Source: Amycolatopsis bartoniae | GTDB lineage: Bacteria; Actinomycetota; Actinomycetes; Mycobacteriales; Pseudonocardiaceae | Length of the DNA stretch: 64,000 nt | Reading direction: 5' to 3' | Assembly (NCBI RefSeq): GCF_014191255.1 | Contig: NZ_JACHWH010000004.1 | Location: 62,001-126,000, forward strand | Shown here: positions 41,360 through 49,512 of the stretch, piece after piece | Layout of the letters: each line of letters starts with the position of its first letter | Position numbering within the stretch: the stretch's first letter is position 1 | The notes under the pieces: model-generated | Seen by the model: the letters and a program-made list of their open reading frames with translations, nothing else | The model's database searches: none | What the model was told of the DNA's origin: nothing | Position numbers and translations under genes: made by a program

Positions 41360-41591
41360 GTGGTCTCCCTGGGGTTTGACCGGGCCGGGCACGCGCACGG
41401 CGGCCCGTGACCTCGTTTCTACTGGCCCCGGCGCAACCGGTTCTTAAACTTTTCCGCAACCTGTGCTAACGGGATCTGCAAGAATCGTCGGGAGCCGCCG
41501 GAAGGCTTTTTCGGCGATTGTCCCCGGGGTTAGTCTGGCGGCATTCTTCCCGTGCTCCGGGAATCAGCTGCGTTCGTCGAAAGAGGTACCC
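41360..41591. promoter_or_regulatory. Divergent promoter region, LLM gene / aryl-AMP ligase operon
   Basis: 232 bases between divergent cluster genes. An A/T-richer patch around 41440-41490 is the most promoter-like part. No palindrome could be assigned. Confidence 0.35.
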
Positions 41592-43211
41592 ATGCTCGAG
41601 GGTTGCGTCCCGCGCGCGGACGACGAGATCGGCAGGCTCCGAAAGGCAGGCTACTGGGCCGGGGTCACGCTGGGCGGGCTGCTGCGGGAGCGGAGCCGGG
41701 CCCACGGGCCCCGCACCGCGCTGGTCGACTACGACCGCCGGTTCAGCTACGCCGAGCTCGACGCGTGGGCCGACCGGCTCGCCACCGGTTTCGCCCGGCG
41801 CGGGATCTCCGTCGGCGACCGGGTGCTGGTGCAGCTGCCCAACGGCGCCGAGTTCGTGGCCGTGTGCTTCGGTCTGTTCCGGCTGGGCGCGCTGCCGGTG
41901 TTCACCCTGCCCGCCTACCGCGCCGACGAGGTGCGCCACCTCTGCGACATCGCTCAGGCGGTCGCCTACGTGATCCCGGCCGTGTTCGGCGGGTACGACT
42001 ACCGGCGGCTGGCCCGGCAGGTGGTGGACAGTAGGCCGGCGCTGAAGGAGGTCTTCGTCGCCGGTGATCCCGGCGACTTCACCGCACTGTCCGAACTGGA
42101 CAAGGAGTCGGCGGAGTTCGCGGACCCGGACCCTTCGGACGTCGCGTTCTTCCTGCTCTCCGGCGGCACCACGGCGCTGCCGAAGCTGATCCCGCGGACG
42201 CACGACGACTACTTCTACCAGGCACGGATCACCGCGGAGATCGACGAGCTCGGCGTGGACACGGTGTACCTCGCGGTGCTACCGGTCGAGTTCAACTTCA
42301 CGTGGGGCTGCCCGGGGATCATCGGCACGCTGCACGCGGGCGGCACGGTGGTGCTGGCGGCCAGTCCCAGCCCCGACGAGTGCTTCGCGCTGATCGAACG
42401 GGAGCGGGTGACGATGACTTCGGTCGTGCCGACGGTGATGCACCTGTGGCTGGAGGGCAGGCACTGGTCCGAGCACGACCTGTCGAGCCTGCGCGTGGTC
42501 CAGGTCGGCAGCGCGAAACTGCACCGCGAGGTCGCCGAGGAGATCGAGCCCGCGTTCGGCTGCCGCCTGCAACAGGTGTTCGGCATGGCAGAGGGACTGC
42601 TGACCTTCACCCGGTACGACGATCCACATGAGACGGTCGTGGCCACGCAGGGCCGTCCGGTGTCACCGGCCGACGAGGTCCGGGTGGTCGACAGCGACGG
42701 CAGGGACGTGGCGGTCGGCGAGATCGGTGAGCTGCTGGTCCGTGGCCCGTACACGCTGCGGGGGTACTTCCGGGCGCCGGAGCACAACGCGGTCGCCTTC
42801 ACCGAAAACGGTTTCTACCACAGCGGCGACCTGGTCCGGTTCACCGAGGACGGCAACATGGTCATCGAAGGCCGGCTCAAGGACGTCATCATCCGTGGTG
42901 GGGACAAGGTTTCCGCCACTGAGGTCGAAGCGCACCTCACCGCGCACCCGGACGTCGAGCAGGCCGCGGTGGTACCCGTGCCGGACGCGCTGTTGGGCGA
43001 GGGCACCTGCGCGTACGTCATCGTCGCGCCCGGCCGTCCCGCGCCGGGGCTGCCCGTGCTGAAGGAGTGGCTGCGCGGGCGCGGGCTCGCGGAGTTCAAG
43101 CTGCCGGACCGGGTCAAGGTGGTCAGGGAGTTCCCGTTGACGGGCCTCGGAAAGGTGGACAAGAAGGTTCTCGCCCGCAGGCTCGCCCAGCAGCCCGCCG
43201 AGGCCAGGTGA
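41592..43211 (+). CDS. Aryl-acid AMP ligase (DhbE/EntE/MbtA type)
   Basis: Stand-alone adenylation enzyme (539 aa) that follows DhbE closely along its length: LLSGGTTALPKLIPRTHDDY, QQVFGMAEGL, TQGRPVSP-DEVRV, FYHSGDLVR, GRLKDVIIRGGDKVSATEVE, and the C-terminal Lys in GLGKVDKK. In DhbE numbering, which coincides here, the specificity residues read Phe234-Asn235 and Cys240 instead of His234-Asn235 and Ser240. Asn235 suggests a 2-substituted (hydroxy or amino) aryl acid; Cys240 is the salicylate-type residue. It probably loads the carrier protein at 36009. It is the first gene of a three-gene operon. Confidence 0.9.
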   Translation: MLEGCVPRADDEIGRLRKAGYWAGVTLGGLLRERSRAHGPRTALVDYDRRFSYAELDAWADRLATGFARRGISVGDRVLVQLPNGAEFVAVCFGLFRLGALPVFTLPAYRADEVRHLCDIAQAVAYVIPAVFGGYDYRRLARQVVDSRPALKEVFVAGDPGDFTALSELDKESAEFADPDPSDVAFFLLSGGTTALPKLIPRTHDDYFYQARITAEIDELGVDTVYLAVLPVEFNFTWGCPGIIGTLHAGGTVVLAASPSPDECFALIERERVTMTSVVPTVMHLWLEGRHWSEHDLSSLRVVQVGSAKLHREVAEEIEPAFGCRLQQVFGMAEGLLTFTRYDDPHETVVATQGRPVSPADEVRVVDSDGRDVAVGEIGELLVRGPYTLRGYFRAPEHNAVAFTENGFYHSGDLVRFTEDGNMVIEGRLKDVIIRGGDKVSATEVEAHLTAHPDVEQAAVVPVPDALLGEGTCAYVIVAPGRPAPGLPVLKEWLRGRGLAEFKLPDRVKVVREFPLTGLGKVDKKVLARRLAQQPAEAR

Positions 43212-43222
43212 AGGGGGACACG

Positions 43223-44470
43223 ATGACGTACCGGGTTCCGTTCGCGCGGCGGGGAAGCGTGGTCGACGAGCGCGACCTGCAAGCGCTCACCGAGGTCGTG
43301 CAGTCCGGGGAAGCGCTTTCTTCCGGCTCCTGCCGCGACCGGTTCGAGGCGAAGTTCCGTGACTTCGTCGGCGCGAAGCACGCCTTGTCGGTCACCAGTG
43401 GCACGGTGGCACTGGAGATCGCGATCCGGCTGCTCGACCTGCAGCCGGGCGACGAGGTGATCGCCACCCCGCAGACGTATCAGGCGTCGGTGCAACCGCT
43501 GCTGGCGCGGCAGGTCACCGTCCGGTTCTGCGACGTGGACCCGCAGTCGCTCAACCTCGACCCGGTGGCCCTGCGCGAGCTGCTCACCCCGCGCACCAAG
43601 GGGATCATCCTGGTGCACTACGGCGGATATCCGGCCGAGATGGCGGAGATCATGGGCATCGCGCGCCGCCGCGGCATTCCGGTGATCGAGGACTGCGCGC
43701 ACGCGCTGGGCGCGCGCTACCACGGCCGCCGTCCCGGCGCGCTCGGCGACATCGGCTGCTTCAGCTTCCACACCAGCAAGAACATCACCACGCTCGGCGA
43801 GGGCGGCATGATCACCCTCAACCGCGACGCGTGGGCCAAGCGGGTCGACCGCATCCGGTCGAACGAGGTCGACGGCACGTACGCGCCCGCGGGCGTACTG
43901 GCCGGCCGGGCACCGCGGATCCTGCCGTGGATGAAGTTCTCGGCGGGCGTTTACCAGGACTCGTGCCGGTCGGTCGCCGGCGCGGGGACGAACGCGACGA
44001 TGTCCGAGGCGGCGGCCGCGGTCGGCGTGGTGCAGCTCGACAAACTGCCCGCGCTGACCGAACGCCGACGCTGGATCGCCTCCCGCCTCGACGAGGTGCT
44101 GGAGGGCTACCCGGGCGTGCGGTTCCACCGGCCGCCGCCGGGGCTGGAGCACGCCCAGCACCTGTACACGTTCTTCATGCCCGGCGGCCCGGACGTGCGC
44201 TACGAGCTGGTGCGCGCGCTCGACGAGCGGGGCGTGGAGATCCAGCTGCGGTACTTCCCGCAGCACCTGCTGCCGGAGTGGCGGCTACGCGGCCATTCCA
44301 TCGGCGAGTGCCCGGTGGCCGAGCGGCTCTGGTTCTCCTCGCACGTGAACCTGCCGTGCCACCCCGGCCTCACCGACGCCCAAGTCGACTACCTGGTCGA
44401 GGCCCTGTACGACGCACTGTCCACTGTGGGCGGTACGCGGAACCGGAGTGGAGTGCTGAAATGCCGCTGA
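43223..44470 (+). CDS. DegT/DnrJ/EryC1/StrS-family PLP aminotransferase
   Basis: A 415-residue fold-type I aminotransferase. The PLP lysine is Lys186 in SFHTSKNITTLGEGGM; IEDCAHALGARYHGR carries the PLP-ring Asp. The N-terminal SSGSCRDRFEAKFRDFVGAKHALSVTSGTVAL is standard. ATG 43223 has AAGGGGG upstream, 11 bases after the ligase stop. Family members aminate keto-sugars or cyclic ketones (as in AHBA and aminocyclitol pathways). No sugar-nucleotide genes are adjacent, so a cyclic or aryl precursor is an alternative. Confidence 0.9.
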   Translation: MTYRVPFARRGSVVDERDLQALTEVVQSGEALSSGSCRDRFEAKFRDFVGAKHALSVTSGTVALEIAIRLLDLQPGDEVIATPQTYQASVQPLLARQVTVRFCDVDPQSLNLDPVALRELLTPRTKGIILVHYGGYPAEMAEIMGIARRRGIPVIEDCAHALGARYHGRRPGALGDIGCFSFHTSKNITTLGEGGMITLNRDAWAKRVDRIRSNEVDGTYAPAGVLAGRAPRILPWMKFSAGVYQDSCRSVAGAGTNATMSEAAAAVGVVQLDKLPALTERRRWIASRLDEVLEGYPGVRFHRPPPGLEHAQHLYTFFMPGGPDVRYELVRALDERGVEIQLRYFPQHLLPEWRLRGHSIGECPVAERLWFSSHVNLPCHPGLTDAQVDYLVEALYDALSTVGGTRNRSGVLKCR

Positions 44471-44643
44471 TCGACGTCAAGATCTACGAACACCGCCTCA
44501 CTCCGGCCACCCGGGAGGCCCTGATCGCCCGCCTGACGGACGCGGTCGCCGAGGTCTTCGACGATTCCATCCGCGAGCACACGTGGGTGGTCCTGCAGCC
44601 GGTGCCGTCGGATCACTGGGGTATCGCGGGCAAGGCGGGCTGA
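44461..44643 (+). CDS. 4-oxalocrotonate tautomerase-like small enzyme
   Basis: A 60-residue tautomerase-superfamily protein. After Met removal the N-terminus is Pro (PLIDVKIYEHRLTP), the catalytic base of the family, and the TREALIARLTDAVAEVFDD helix follows. Its ATG lies inside the 3' end of the aminotransferase gene (10-base overlap), so it belongs to the same operon. A keto-enol isomerisation in building the aryl or amino precursor is plausible. Confidence 0.85.
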   Translation: MPLIDVKIYEHRLTPATREALIARLTDAVAEVFDDSIREHTWVVLQPVPSDHWGIAGKAG

Positions 44644-44663
44644 CGCCGGGGTTCCTGCGGGGC

Positions 44664-44942
44664 CTACGCCGATGCCGGCAACAGACCGACCGCGCCGCGG
44701 GCCACCTGGGCCCACGCGAGGCGGCCGAAGAGGTAGTGGCAGGCGACCTGTTCGTTGGTGAACCGCGCCCAGTCGTAGCGGTTGCCCTGCTCGCGCCAGA
44801 ACACCTCCCACACCGCGGCGCCCTCTTCGGGGTCGTCCGCGCGCAGGACGCACCAGGCGTTGTCGGCCTCGGCGCCGATCGAGACCACCTCGTGCGGCAC
44901 CCCGATCGATTCGAGCCAGCGCAGGATCGATTCGCTGTTCAC
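44664..44942 (-). CDS. Probable immunity protein for the TNT toxin
   Basis: A 92-residue acidic soluble protein (SILRWLESIGVPHEVVSIGA, DNAWCVLRADDPEEGAAVWEVFW, NEQVACHYLFGRLAWAQ). No family is recognised. Its GTG overlaps the toxin TGA as GTGA, with GGAGGAGGGGGA upstream. Toxin-immunity pairs are typically arranged this way, and TNT of M. tuberculosis has a small antitoxin encoded directly downstream. Function is inferred from position, size and charge. Confidence 0.7.
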   Translation of the reverse strand: MNSESILRWLESIGVPHEVVSIGAEADNAWCVLRADDPEEGAAVWEVFWREQGNRYDWARFTNEQVACHYLFGRLAWAQVARGAVGLLPASA

Positions 44943-47194
44943 TCCCCCTCCTCCAGGTAGCCCAACGTGACCAGCTCGTCCGCGGAGTGGACCGCGCGGT
45001 AGCGCAGGCCGCCACCGGGCTGGCCGAACCACGGCGCGGAAACGGCCTGCCACATCGGCACGGCGCGGGTCACGCGGTAGCGGCGGTATTCGGCGGTGGC
45101 TGTCGGCGGCAGCGACCGCTTGGCGAACAGCGTGCCGGCGGGGGCGAAGACGCGCCCTTCGACGGGGCCGAAGCGGTCGAGCAGCGTGCCTTCGGGCAGG
45201 ACCTCGGGTTCGCCGGGTTCGAGGCCGCCTTCGGGGTACAGCTCGCCCGGGGGCCATGCGTACTCGGGGATGTCGTCGCGGTGCCCGGCCAGGAAGCGGC
45301 GGTCCCAGTCGCGTTCGTGGAGTCCGCCGAGGGGGTCGTGGTGCTCGAAGAGTTCGGCGGGCGCGGGTGTCGCGGGGCTGCTTTCGCCGCGGCGCGGCGG
45401 TGTTTCGCCGGGCACGATGAGGTCGGACCGCGGATGGTCGTAGGGCGGAAACCGCAACCCGGCGGCATAGTCCACCTCGGGCGACGGCGGAGGCAGCTGC
45501 CGGTGGGGGCGCACGGTGGCCACCGGCAGGTGCCCGATGGGGAACATGGCAACCCGGAACAGGGCGACGATGCTTTCCCGCTCCTGCCGCGGCGCGCCGA
45601 GGGGAGGCTGCCCGTGCGCCCGATCCCAGCCGGAGGCGGGATGGGCATCGGGGGCGGGGCGGGGGCGGCTGTCGGGCACGGGCTGGGCGTCGGGGGTGGG
45701 ACGGGGGCCGGAGGTCGGGGCGGGCTGCCCGGGGCGAGCGTCGGGGGTTGGCGCGGGCTGTGCCGGGCGACCGTCAGGGCGGGAACCTGGCGCGGGCTGC
45801 GCGGGACGGGCGTCGGATCCTGGCGCGGGCTGTGTCGGGCGGGCGTCGGTGCGGGAGCCAGGCGCGGGACGGGCGCCGGACCCCGGGGCGGGCTGGGCCG
45901 GGCGGGCGGTGGGACTGCCGCCGGGTGCGGACGGCGCCGGGCGGGCCACGGAAGCACCGCCGGGTGCGGATTGGGCGGGGCGAGCCGTGGGCTGACCGTA
46001 GGCCGATCCGGGAGGCAGCACGCCGGCCGGCCGAGGCGGCTCGGGGAGGGAGGGTTGGGCCGGAACAGGGGAAACCGGGCCGGGCTGGCCTGTCACGTTC
46101 GGCAGGGCCGGGCGCGGGGTGGGAGCGGTGTTGAGATCCGGGCCCGGTGAAGGCAAGGACGCGGGCGCTCCCTCGGCGAAACCGGCGGCGACCGTGCCGC
46201 CCGGGATTCCCGCCGGTGGGGTGGGGACGTCGTCGAAACCGCCATGGGCCAGGAAACCGCTGTAGTGACCTGTGCGGATCGGTCCCGTGCCCGGCTCCGG
46301 CACCGCCGACGGCACCGGGCCGCCTTCGCTCGCGCCCGGTTCAAGGGACGACACCGGGTGATCGAGATCCGTGCCCAAGCCAGGCACTGGATGGTCCAGC
46401 CCGGTGCTCGGCTCGACGGGTGGCATCGGACGGTCGTCCACGGGGCGCAGCAGGGGTGCTTCGGGGAGCGGACTGTCCACAGCGGACAGTACGTGGCTCG
46501 GCAGGCCGGTCACCGCGCTCAGCAGGCCGCTCTGCCCTTCCGGCGTGTGCGTACCTGGGTTCACGTCCAGCAGCCCACCGGTGGTCGCCGCACCCCGGGC
46601 TCCGCTCACCAGCCCGTCCACCGCTCCGAACGCACTGCCCAGAACCCCGCCACGACCCGCCTCAGCCGAACCCGGGCCACCCGGCGAGCCCGCCCCGCCG
46701 CCGGGGCCGACCGCCGTTTCCACGTTGGTCGTCAGGATCGCCAGGTTCGCCGCCGTGCCCTTGAGCACCGGGGCCAGGCCCAGCAGCGCCGTCGGGTGAC
46801 CCGCCTCCGCCGCGGCGGAGGCCGCGTCCCGGTTCTTCGCCGCGTCCACCAGTTGGCGCACCATCTCCACCTTCGCGGCGGCCACCTGCTCCGCCGCGTG
46901 CGTCAACCTGTCCGCCGCCTCGCCGGCGCCCTTCGCGGCGAGCGTCAGGTGCCCCCGGTCCGGGTCCACGAAACCCGCCCACATCTCCCGCGCCGCATCC
47001 GCCGACGGGCCCGTCAACGCACCCGCCGCGGCACTCGCCGTGCGGTCCGCCTCCGCCGCCAGCGCCGTCAGCTCGTTCTGCGCCCCGCGCCACGCCGTGG
47101 CCTGCGCGTGCAGCTCGTCCTCGTCCGCCTGCGGCCAAGACAAACCCGTGGCGGCGGCGACGTCCGCGAGTTCCCGCGGCAGCTCGATCCCCAT
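44939..47194 (-). CDS. TNT-domain (NAD+ glycohydrolase) polymorphic toxin
   Basis: A 751-residue secreted toxin. The N-terminal about 200 residues are helical (RELADVAAATGLSWPQADEDELHAQATAWRGAQ), resembling WXG100/EspA-like channel-forming or export domains. Residues about 200-440 are low complexity, and about 400-520 are Pro/Ala/Gln/Gly tandem repeats (DNA 45640-45990). The C-terminal about 100 residues are the TNT domain: LDRFGPVEGRVFAPAGTLFAKRSLPP, then APWFGQPGGGLRYR with the conserved Gln. M. tuberculosis TNT hydrolyses NAD+. It follows an EspC/WXG100-like gene and precedes the likely immunity gene. Confidence 0.85.
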   Translation of the reverse strand: MGIELPRELADVAAATGLSWPQADEDELHAQATAWRGAQNELTALAAEADRTASAAAGALTGPSADAAREMWAGFVDPDRGHLTLAAKGAGEAADRLTHAAEQVAAAKVEMVRQLVDAAKNRDAASAAAEAGHPTALLGLAPVLKGTAANLAILTTNVETAVGPGGGAGSPGGPGSAEAGRGGVLGSAFGAVDGLVSGARGAATTGGLLDVNPGTHTPEGQSGLLSAVTGLPSHVLSAVDSPLPEAPLLRPVDDRPMPPVEPSTGLDHPVPGLGTDLDHPVSSLEPGASEGGPVPSAVPEPGTGPIRTGHYSGFLAHGGFDDVPTPPAGIPGGTVAAGFAEGAPASLPSPGPDLNTAPTPRPALPNVTGQPGPVSPVPAQPSLPEPPRPAGVLPPGSAYGQPTARPAQSAPGGASVARPAPSAPGGSPTARPAQPAPGSGARPAPGSRTDARPTQPAPGSDARPAQPAPGSRPDGRPAQPAPTPDARPGQPAPTSGPRPTPDAQPVPDSRPRPAPDAHPASGWDRAHGQPPLGAPRQERESIVALFRVAMFPIGHLPVATVRPHRQLPPPSPEVDYAAGLRFPPYDHPRSDLIVPGETPPRRGESSPATPAPAELFEHHDPLGGLHERDWDRRFLAGHRDDIPEYAWPPGELYPEGGLEPGEPEVLPEGTLLDRFGPVEGRVFAPAGTLFAKRSLPPTATAEYRRYRVTRAVPMWQAVSAPWFGQPGGGLRYRAVHSADELVTLGYLEEGE

Positions 47195-47195
47195 G

Positions 47196-47495
47196 TCAGT
47201 CCCGGACCGCGTCCGCCGCCGCCGAGTCGCTCGCCCGGTACCGGCGCGCCGCCTCCCCGAACTTGCCCCCCGCCTCCGCCAGCCGCTCGGCCAGCCCGCG
47301 CACCCGCTCCGCCGTCTCCGCGGCCGGGCCCACGTGCGCCGCCGCGAAGCTCCGGCCGACGCCGTCCGCACCCCACGGCGCGCCGCCGACCGCCCGCTCC
47401 AGCTCCGCCGAGATGCGCGCGGCCCGCTCCACCAGGCCGCCGAAATCGGCCGCCCGCGCGGAAAGCCGCTCGACGTCGGCCTCGAACCCGCTCAC
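47196..47495 (-). CDS. EspC/WXG100-like type VII secretion partner
   Basis: A 99-residue helical-hairpin protein. The first helix is FEADVERLSARAADFGGLVERAARISAEL, a turn contains APWGADGVGRSF (Trp-Gly in place of WXG), and the second helix is GPAAETAERVRGLAERLAEAGGKFGEAARRY, with a C-terminal YRASDSAA tail. This fits ESX-secretion helper proteins. The GTG start overlaps the TGA of the YbaB-like gene (GTGA), and the toxin ATG is one base after its stop. Confidence 0.78.
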   Translation of the reverse strand: MSGFEADVERLSARAADFGGLVERAARISAELERAVGGAPWGADGVGRSFAAAHVGPAAETAERVRGLAERLAEAGGKFGEAARRYRASDSAAADAVRD

Positions 47496-47911
47496 CGGGA
47501 GATCCAGCTGCGGTCCTCGTAACTGTCCTCGTCGAGCGCGTGTCTCGGCTTCGAGACCTCCGCCGCCCCGAGGTCGGCCGTGCCGAGCAACAACGCCTGC
47601 GGGTCCGTGCCGCCCGGCAGCACCGGGGCCAGGACCTCCCCCGCGGCGGTCAGCGCCCGCACCGTCGCCTCCGCCGTCACGCGGACGATCCGGTCGGCCA
47701 GCTCCGCCGGACGGCACCGGCGGTACGCCTCGTCCTTGATCACCAGCCCCGTCAACGTGCCTCGCGGGCCGACGGTGGCCGTGACCAGCCCGTCCGCGTC
47801 GCTCGCCGAGGCCGTGACCGACGTCAGCTCACGCTGCACCGAGGCGAGCTGCTCCCGGCTGCGCCGGTACCCGGCCAGCAGCTCCTCGACCTGCGCGCGG
47901 TGCTCGCTCAC
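47492..47911 (-). CDS. YbaB/EbfC-family protein leading the toxin cassette
   Basis: A 139-residue protein with the YbaB/EbfC pattern: EHRAQVEELLAGYRRSREQLASVQREL coiled helix, then SADGLVTATVGPRGTLTGLVI. In actinomycetes such small proteins very often precede WXG100-type ESX genes. The GTG at 47911 is fixed by AGGAGG five bases upstream. It is the first gene of a tightly overlapping four-gene operon ending with the immunity gene. Confidence 0.82.
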   Translation of the reverse strand: MSEHRAQVEELLAGYRRSREQLASVQRELTSVTASASDADGLVTATVGPRGTLTGLVIKDEAYRRCRPAELADRIVRVTAEATVRALTAAGEVLAPVLPGGTDPQALLLGTADLGAAEVSKPRHALDEDSYEDRSWISR

Positions 47912-47995
47912 GGCAGCCTCCTGACGTCGATGCAGCGATCGGCTTCGAGGTCCGACGCGCGCCCGGCCGCTCAGGTTCCCGCTCCGGCACAATCT

Positions 47996-48937
47996 TCACC
48001 CGGTCAGTGCAGAGACCACCCGTGACGGGCTCGGCCTGCCCAGCCGCTCCGCCATCCACGCGCTGGTGGCGGCGAGCTTGCCCAGGTCGACCCCGGTCTC
48101 GACGCCGAGGCCGTCCAGCGTCCACAGCAGATCCTCCGTGGCGAGGTTGCCCGTGGCCGACTCCGCATACGGGCACCCGCCGAGGCCCCCGGCCGAGGAA
48201 TCCACTGTGGACACGCCGCAGCGCAGTGCGGTGACGGTGTTGGCCAGCGCCTGGCCGTACGTGTCGTGGAAGTGCACCGCGAGCCGCTCCGGCCCGACGC
48301 CCGCGTCCGCGAACGCGGCGAGCAGGCCCTCGACCTGCCCGGCGGTGGCGACGCCGATCGTGTCGCCCAGCGACAGCTGCGAGCAGCCCAGCTCCAGCAA
48401 CCGCTTTCCCGCCGACACGACCTGCGAGTAGGGCACCGGCCCCTCCCACGGGTCGCCGAAGCACATCGACAGGTACGCCCGCACGTCCATCCCGGCGTCG
48501 AGCGCTCCCGAGACCACCGGCGCGAACATGTCGAACTGCTTCTCGACCGTCGAGTTGAGGTTCCGCTGCGCGAAGGTCTCCGTGGCGCTGCCGAAGATCG
48601 CGATGTCCCGGCAGTTCGCGTCGAGCGCCCGCTTCAGGCCGCGCTCGTTGGGCACCAGCACCGGGTATCGCACGCCTTCGCGGCGCGTGAGGCGTTCGAG
48701 CAGCTGCTCGGCGTCGGCCAGCTGCGGCACCCACTTCGGCGAGACGAAGCTGGTGGCCTCCAGCGTGGTCAGCCCCGCGTCGGCGAGCCGGTCCAGGAAC
48801 TCCAGCTTCACCTCGACGGGCACGATCGCGCTCTCGTTCTGCAGCCCGTCGCGCGGCCCGACCTCCCAGATCGTCACGCGCGACGGCAGTCCACCTACCG
48901 CGGCCCGCTGCGGCAGGCCCAGCTCCCGCACACCCAT
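47996..48937 (-). CDS. Hydroxymethylglutaryl-CoA lyase
   Basis: Cleaves HMG-CoA to acetoacetate and acetyl-CoA in leucine breakdown. The 313-residue TIM-barrel protein has EVGPRDGLQNE at the start, HFHDTYGQALANTVTAL with metal-binding His residues, and GGLGGCPYAESATGNLATEDLLW with the catalytic Cys. It starts at ATG 48937, one base after the stop of the PH-domain gene on the same strand. Confidence 0.93.
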   Translation of the reverse strand: MGVRELGLPQRAAVGGLPSRVTIWEVGPRDGLQNESAIVPVEVKLEFLDRLADAGLTTLEATSFVSPKWVPQLADAEQLLERLTRREGVRYPVLVPNERGLKRALDANCRDIAIFGSATETFAQRNLNSTVEKQFDMFAPVVSGALDAGMDVRAYLSMCFGDPWEGPVPYSQVVSAGKRLLELGCSQLSLGDTIGVATAGQVEGLLAAFADAGVGPERLAVHFHDTYGQALANTVTALRCGVSTVDSSAGGLGGCPYAESATGNLATEDLLWTLDGLGVETGVDLGKLAATSAWMAERLGRPSPSRVVSALTG

Positions 48938-48938
48938 G

Positions 48939-49478
48939 TCAGCGCCTTCCGCGGGTCGGCTGCGCGCCGCCGCCGGAGAAGTCGTCGTACGGGTTGTCGT
49001 TGACCTCGCGGTAGATCACGGTGTGCACCCGCTCGACCGACGGGATGTCGTCGAAGCGCAGCGGCTCGTCCGACGCCGACTCGACCACGAGCGTGCCGCA
49101 GCCGAAGATCCGGTCGACGAGGCCGTGCTCGAACTGCACGCTGTTGATCCGGCTCATCGGGATGTCGATGCCGACGCGCCTGATGACGCCCTCGCGCGTG
49201 ATCAGCCTGTCCGTGGTGACGATGAAGTGCGTGGTGCGCCAGCGGATCAGCGGCGCGAGGAACAGCCAGCAGATCAGCAGGACGCCGACGACGCCGATGG
49301 CGATCTCCGCCACGTTGTGCCACGGCGCGGCGAGCCCGCCGGTGAGCGTCAGCAGCCAGACGCCGACACCGACGGTGACGACCAGCCAGAAGACCGGCCA
49401 GATGAGCATCTTGAAGTGCGGATGGCTGTGCACAATGACCTGCTCGTTCTCGCTGAGCAGGTCCTCCGGGTACGCCAC
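48939..49478 (-). CDS. PH-domain (bPH_2/YdbT-like) membrane protein
   Basis: A 179-residue protein with two membrane helices (MLIWPVFWLVVTVGVGVWLL and VGVLLICWLFLAPLI). A bacterial PH domain follows (FIVTTDRLITREGVIRRVGIDIPMSRINSVQFEHGLVDRIFGCGTLVVESA). Family function is unknown. GTG start at 49478. It probably shares a transcript with the HMG-CoA lyase gene. Confidence 0.88.
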   Translation of the reverse strand: MAYPEDLLSENEQVIVHSHPHFKMLIWPVFWLVVTVGVGVWLLTLTGGLAAPWHNVAEIAIGVVGVLLICWLFLAPLIRWRTTHFIVTTDRLITREGVIRRVGIDIPMSRINSVQFEHGLVDRIFGCGTLVVESASDEPLRFDDIPSVERVHTVIYREVNDNPYDDFSGGGAQPTRGRR

Positions 49479-49512
49479 GTCGGCACCCTCCGATTCTCGG
49501 TTTCCGGTGGGG

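Noticed and set aside
45640..45990. Repetitive block that could look like a CRISPR or tandem DNA repeat
   Set aside because: It is in frame inside the toxin gene and encodes Pro/Ala/Gln/Gly repeat units of irregular length; no constant repeat-spacer pattern.
46244..48025. 593-codon plus-strand frame across the toxin cassette
   Set aside because: Arg/Pro-rich antisense shadow of the TNT toxin and its upstream partners; no ribosome-binding site and no domain.
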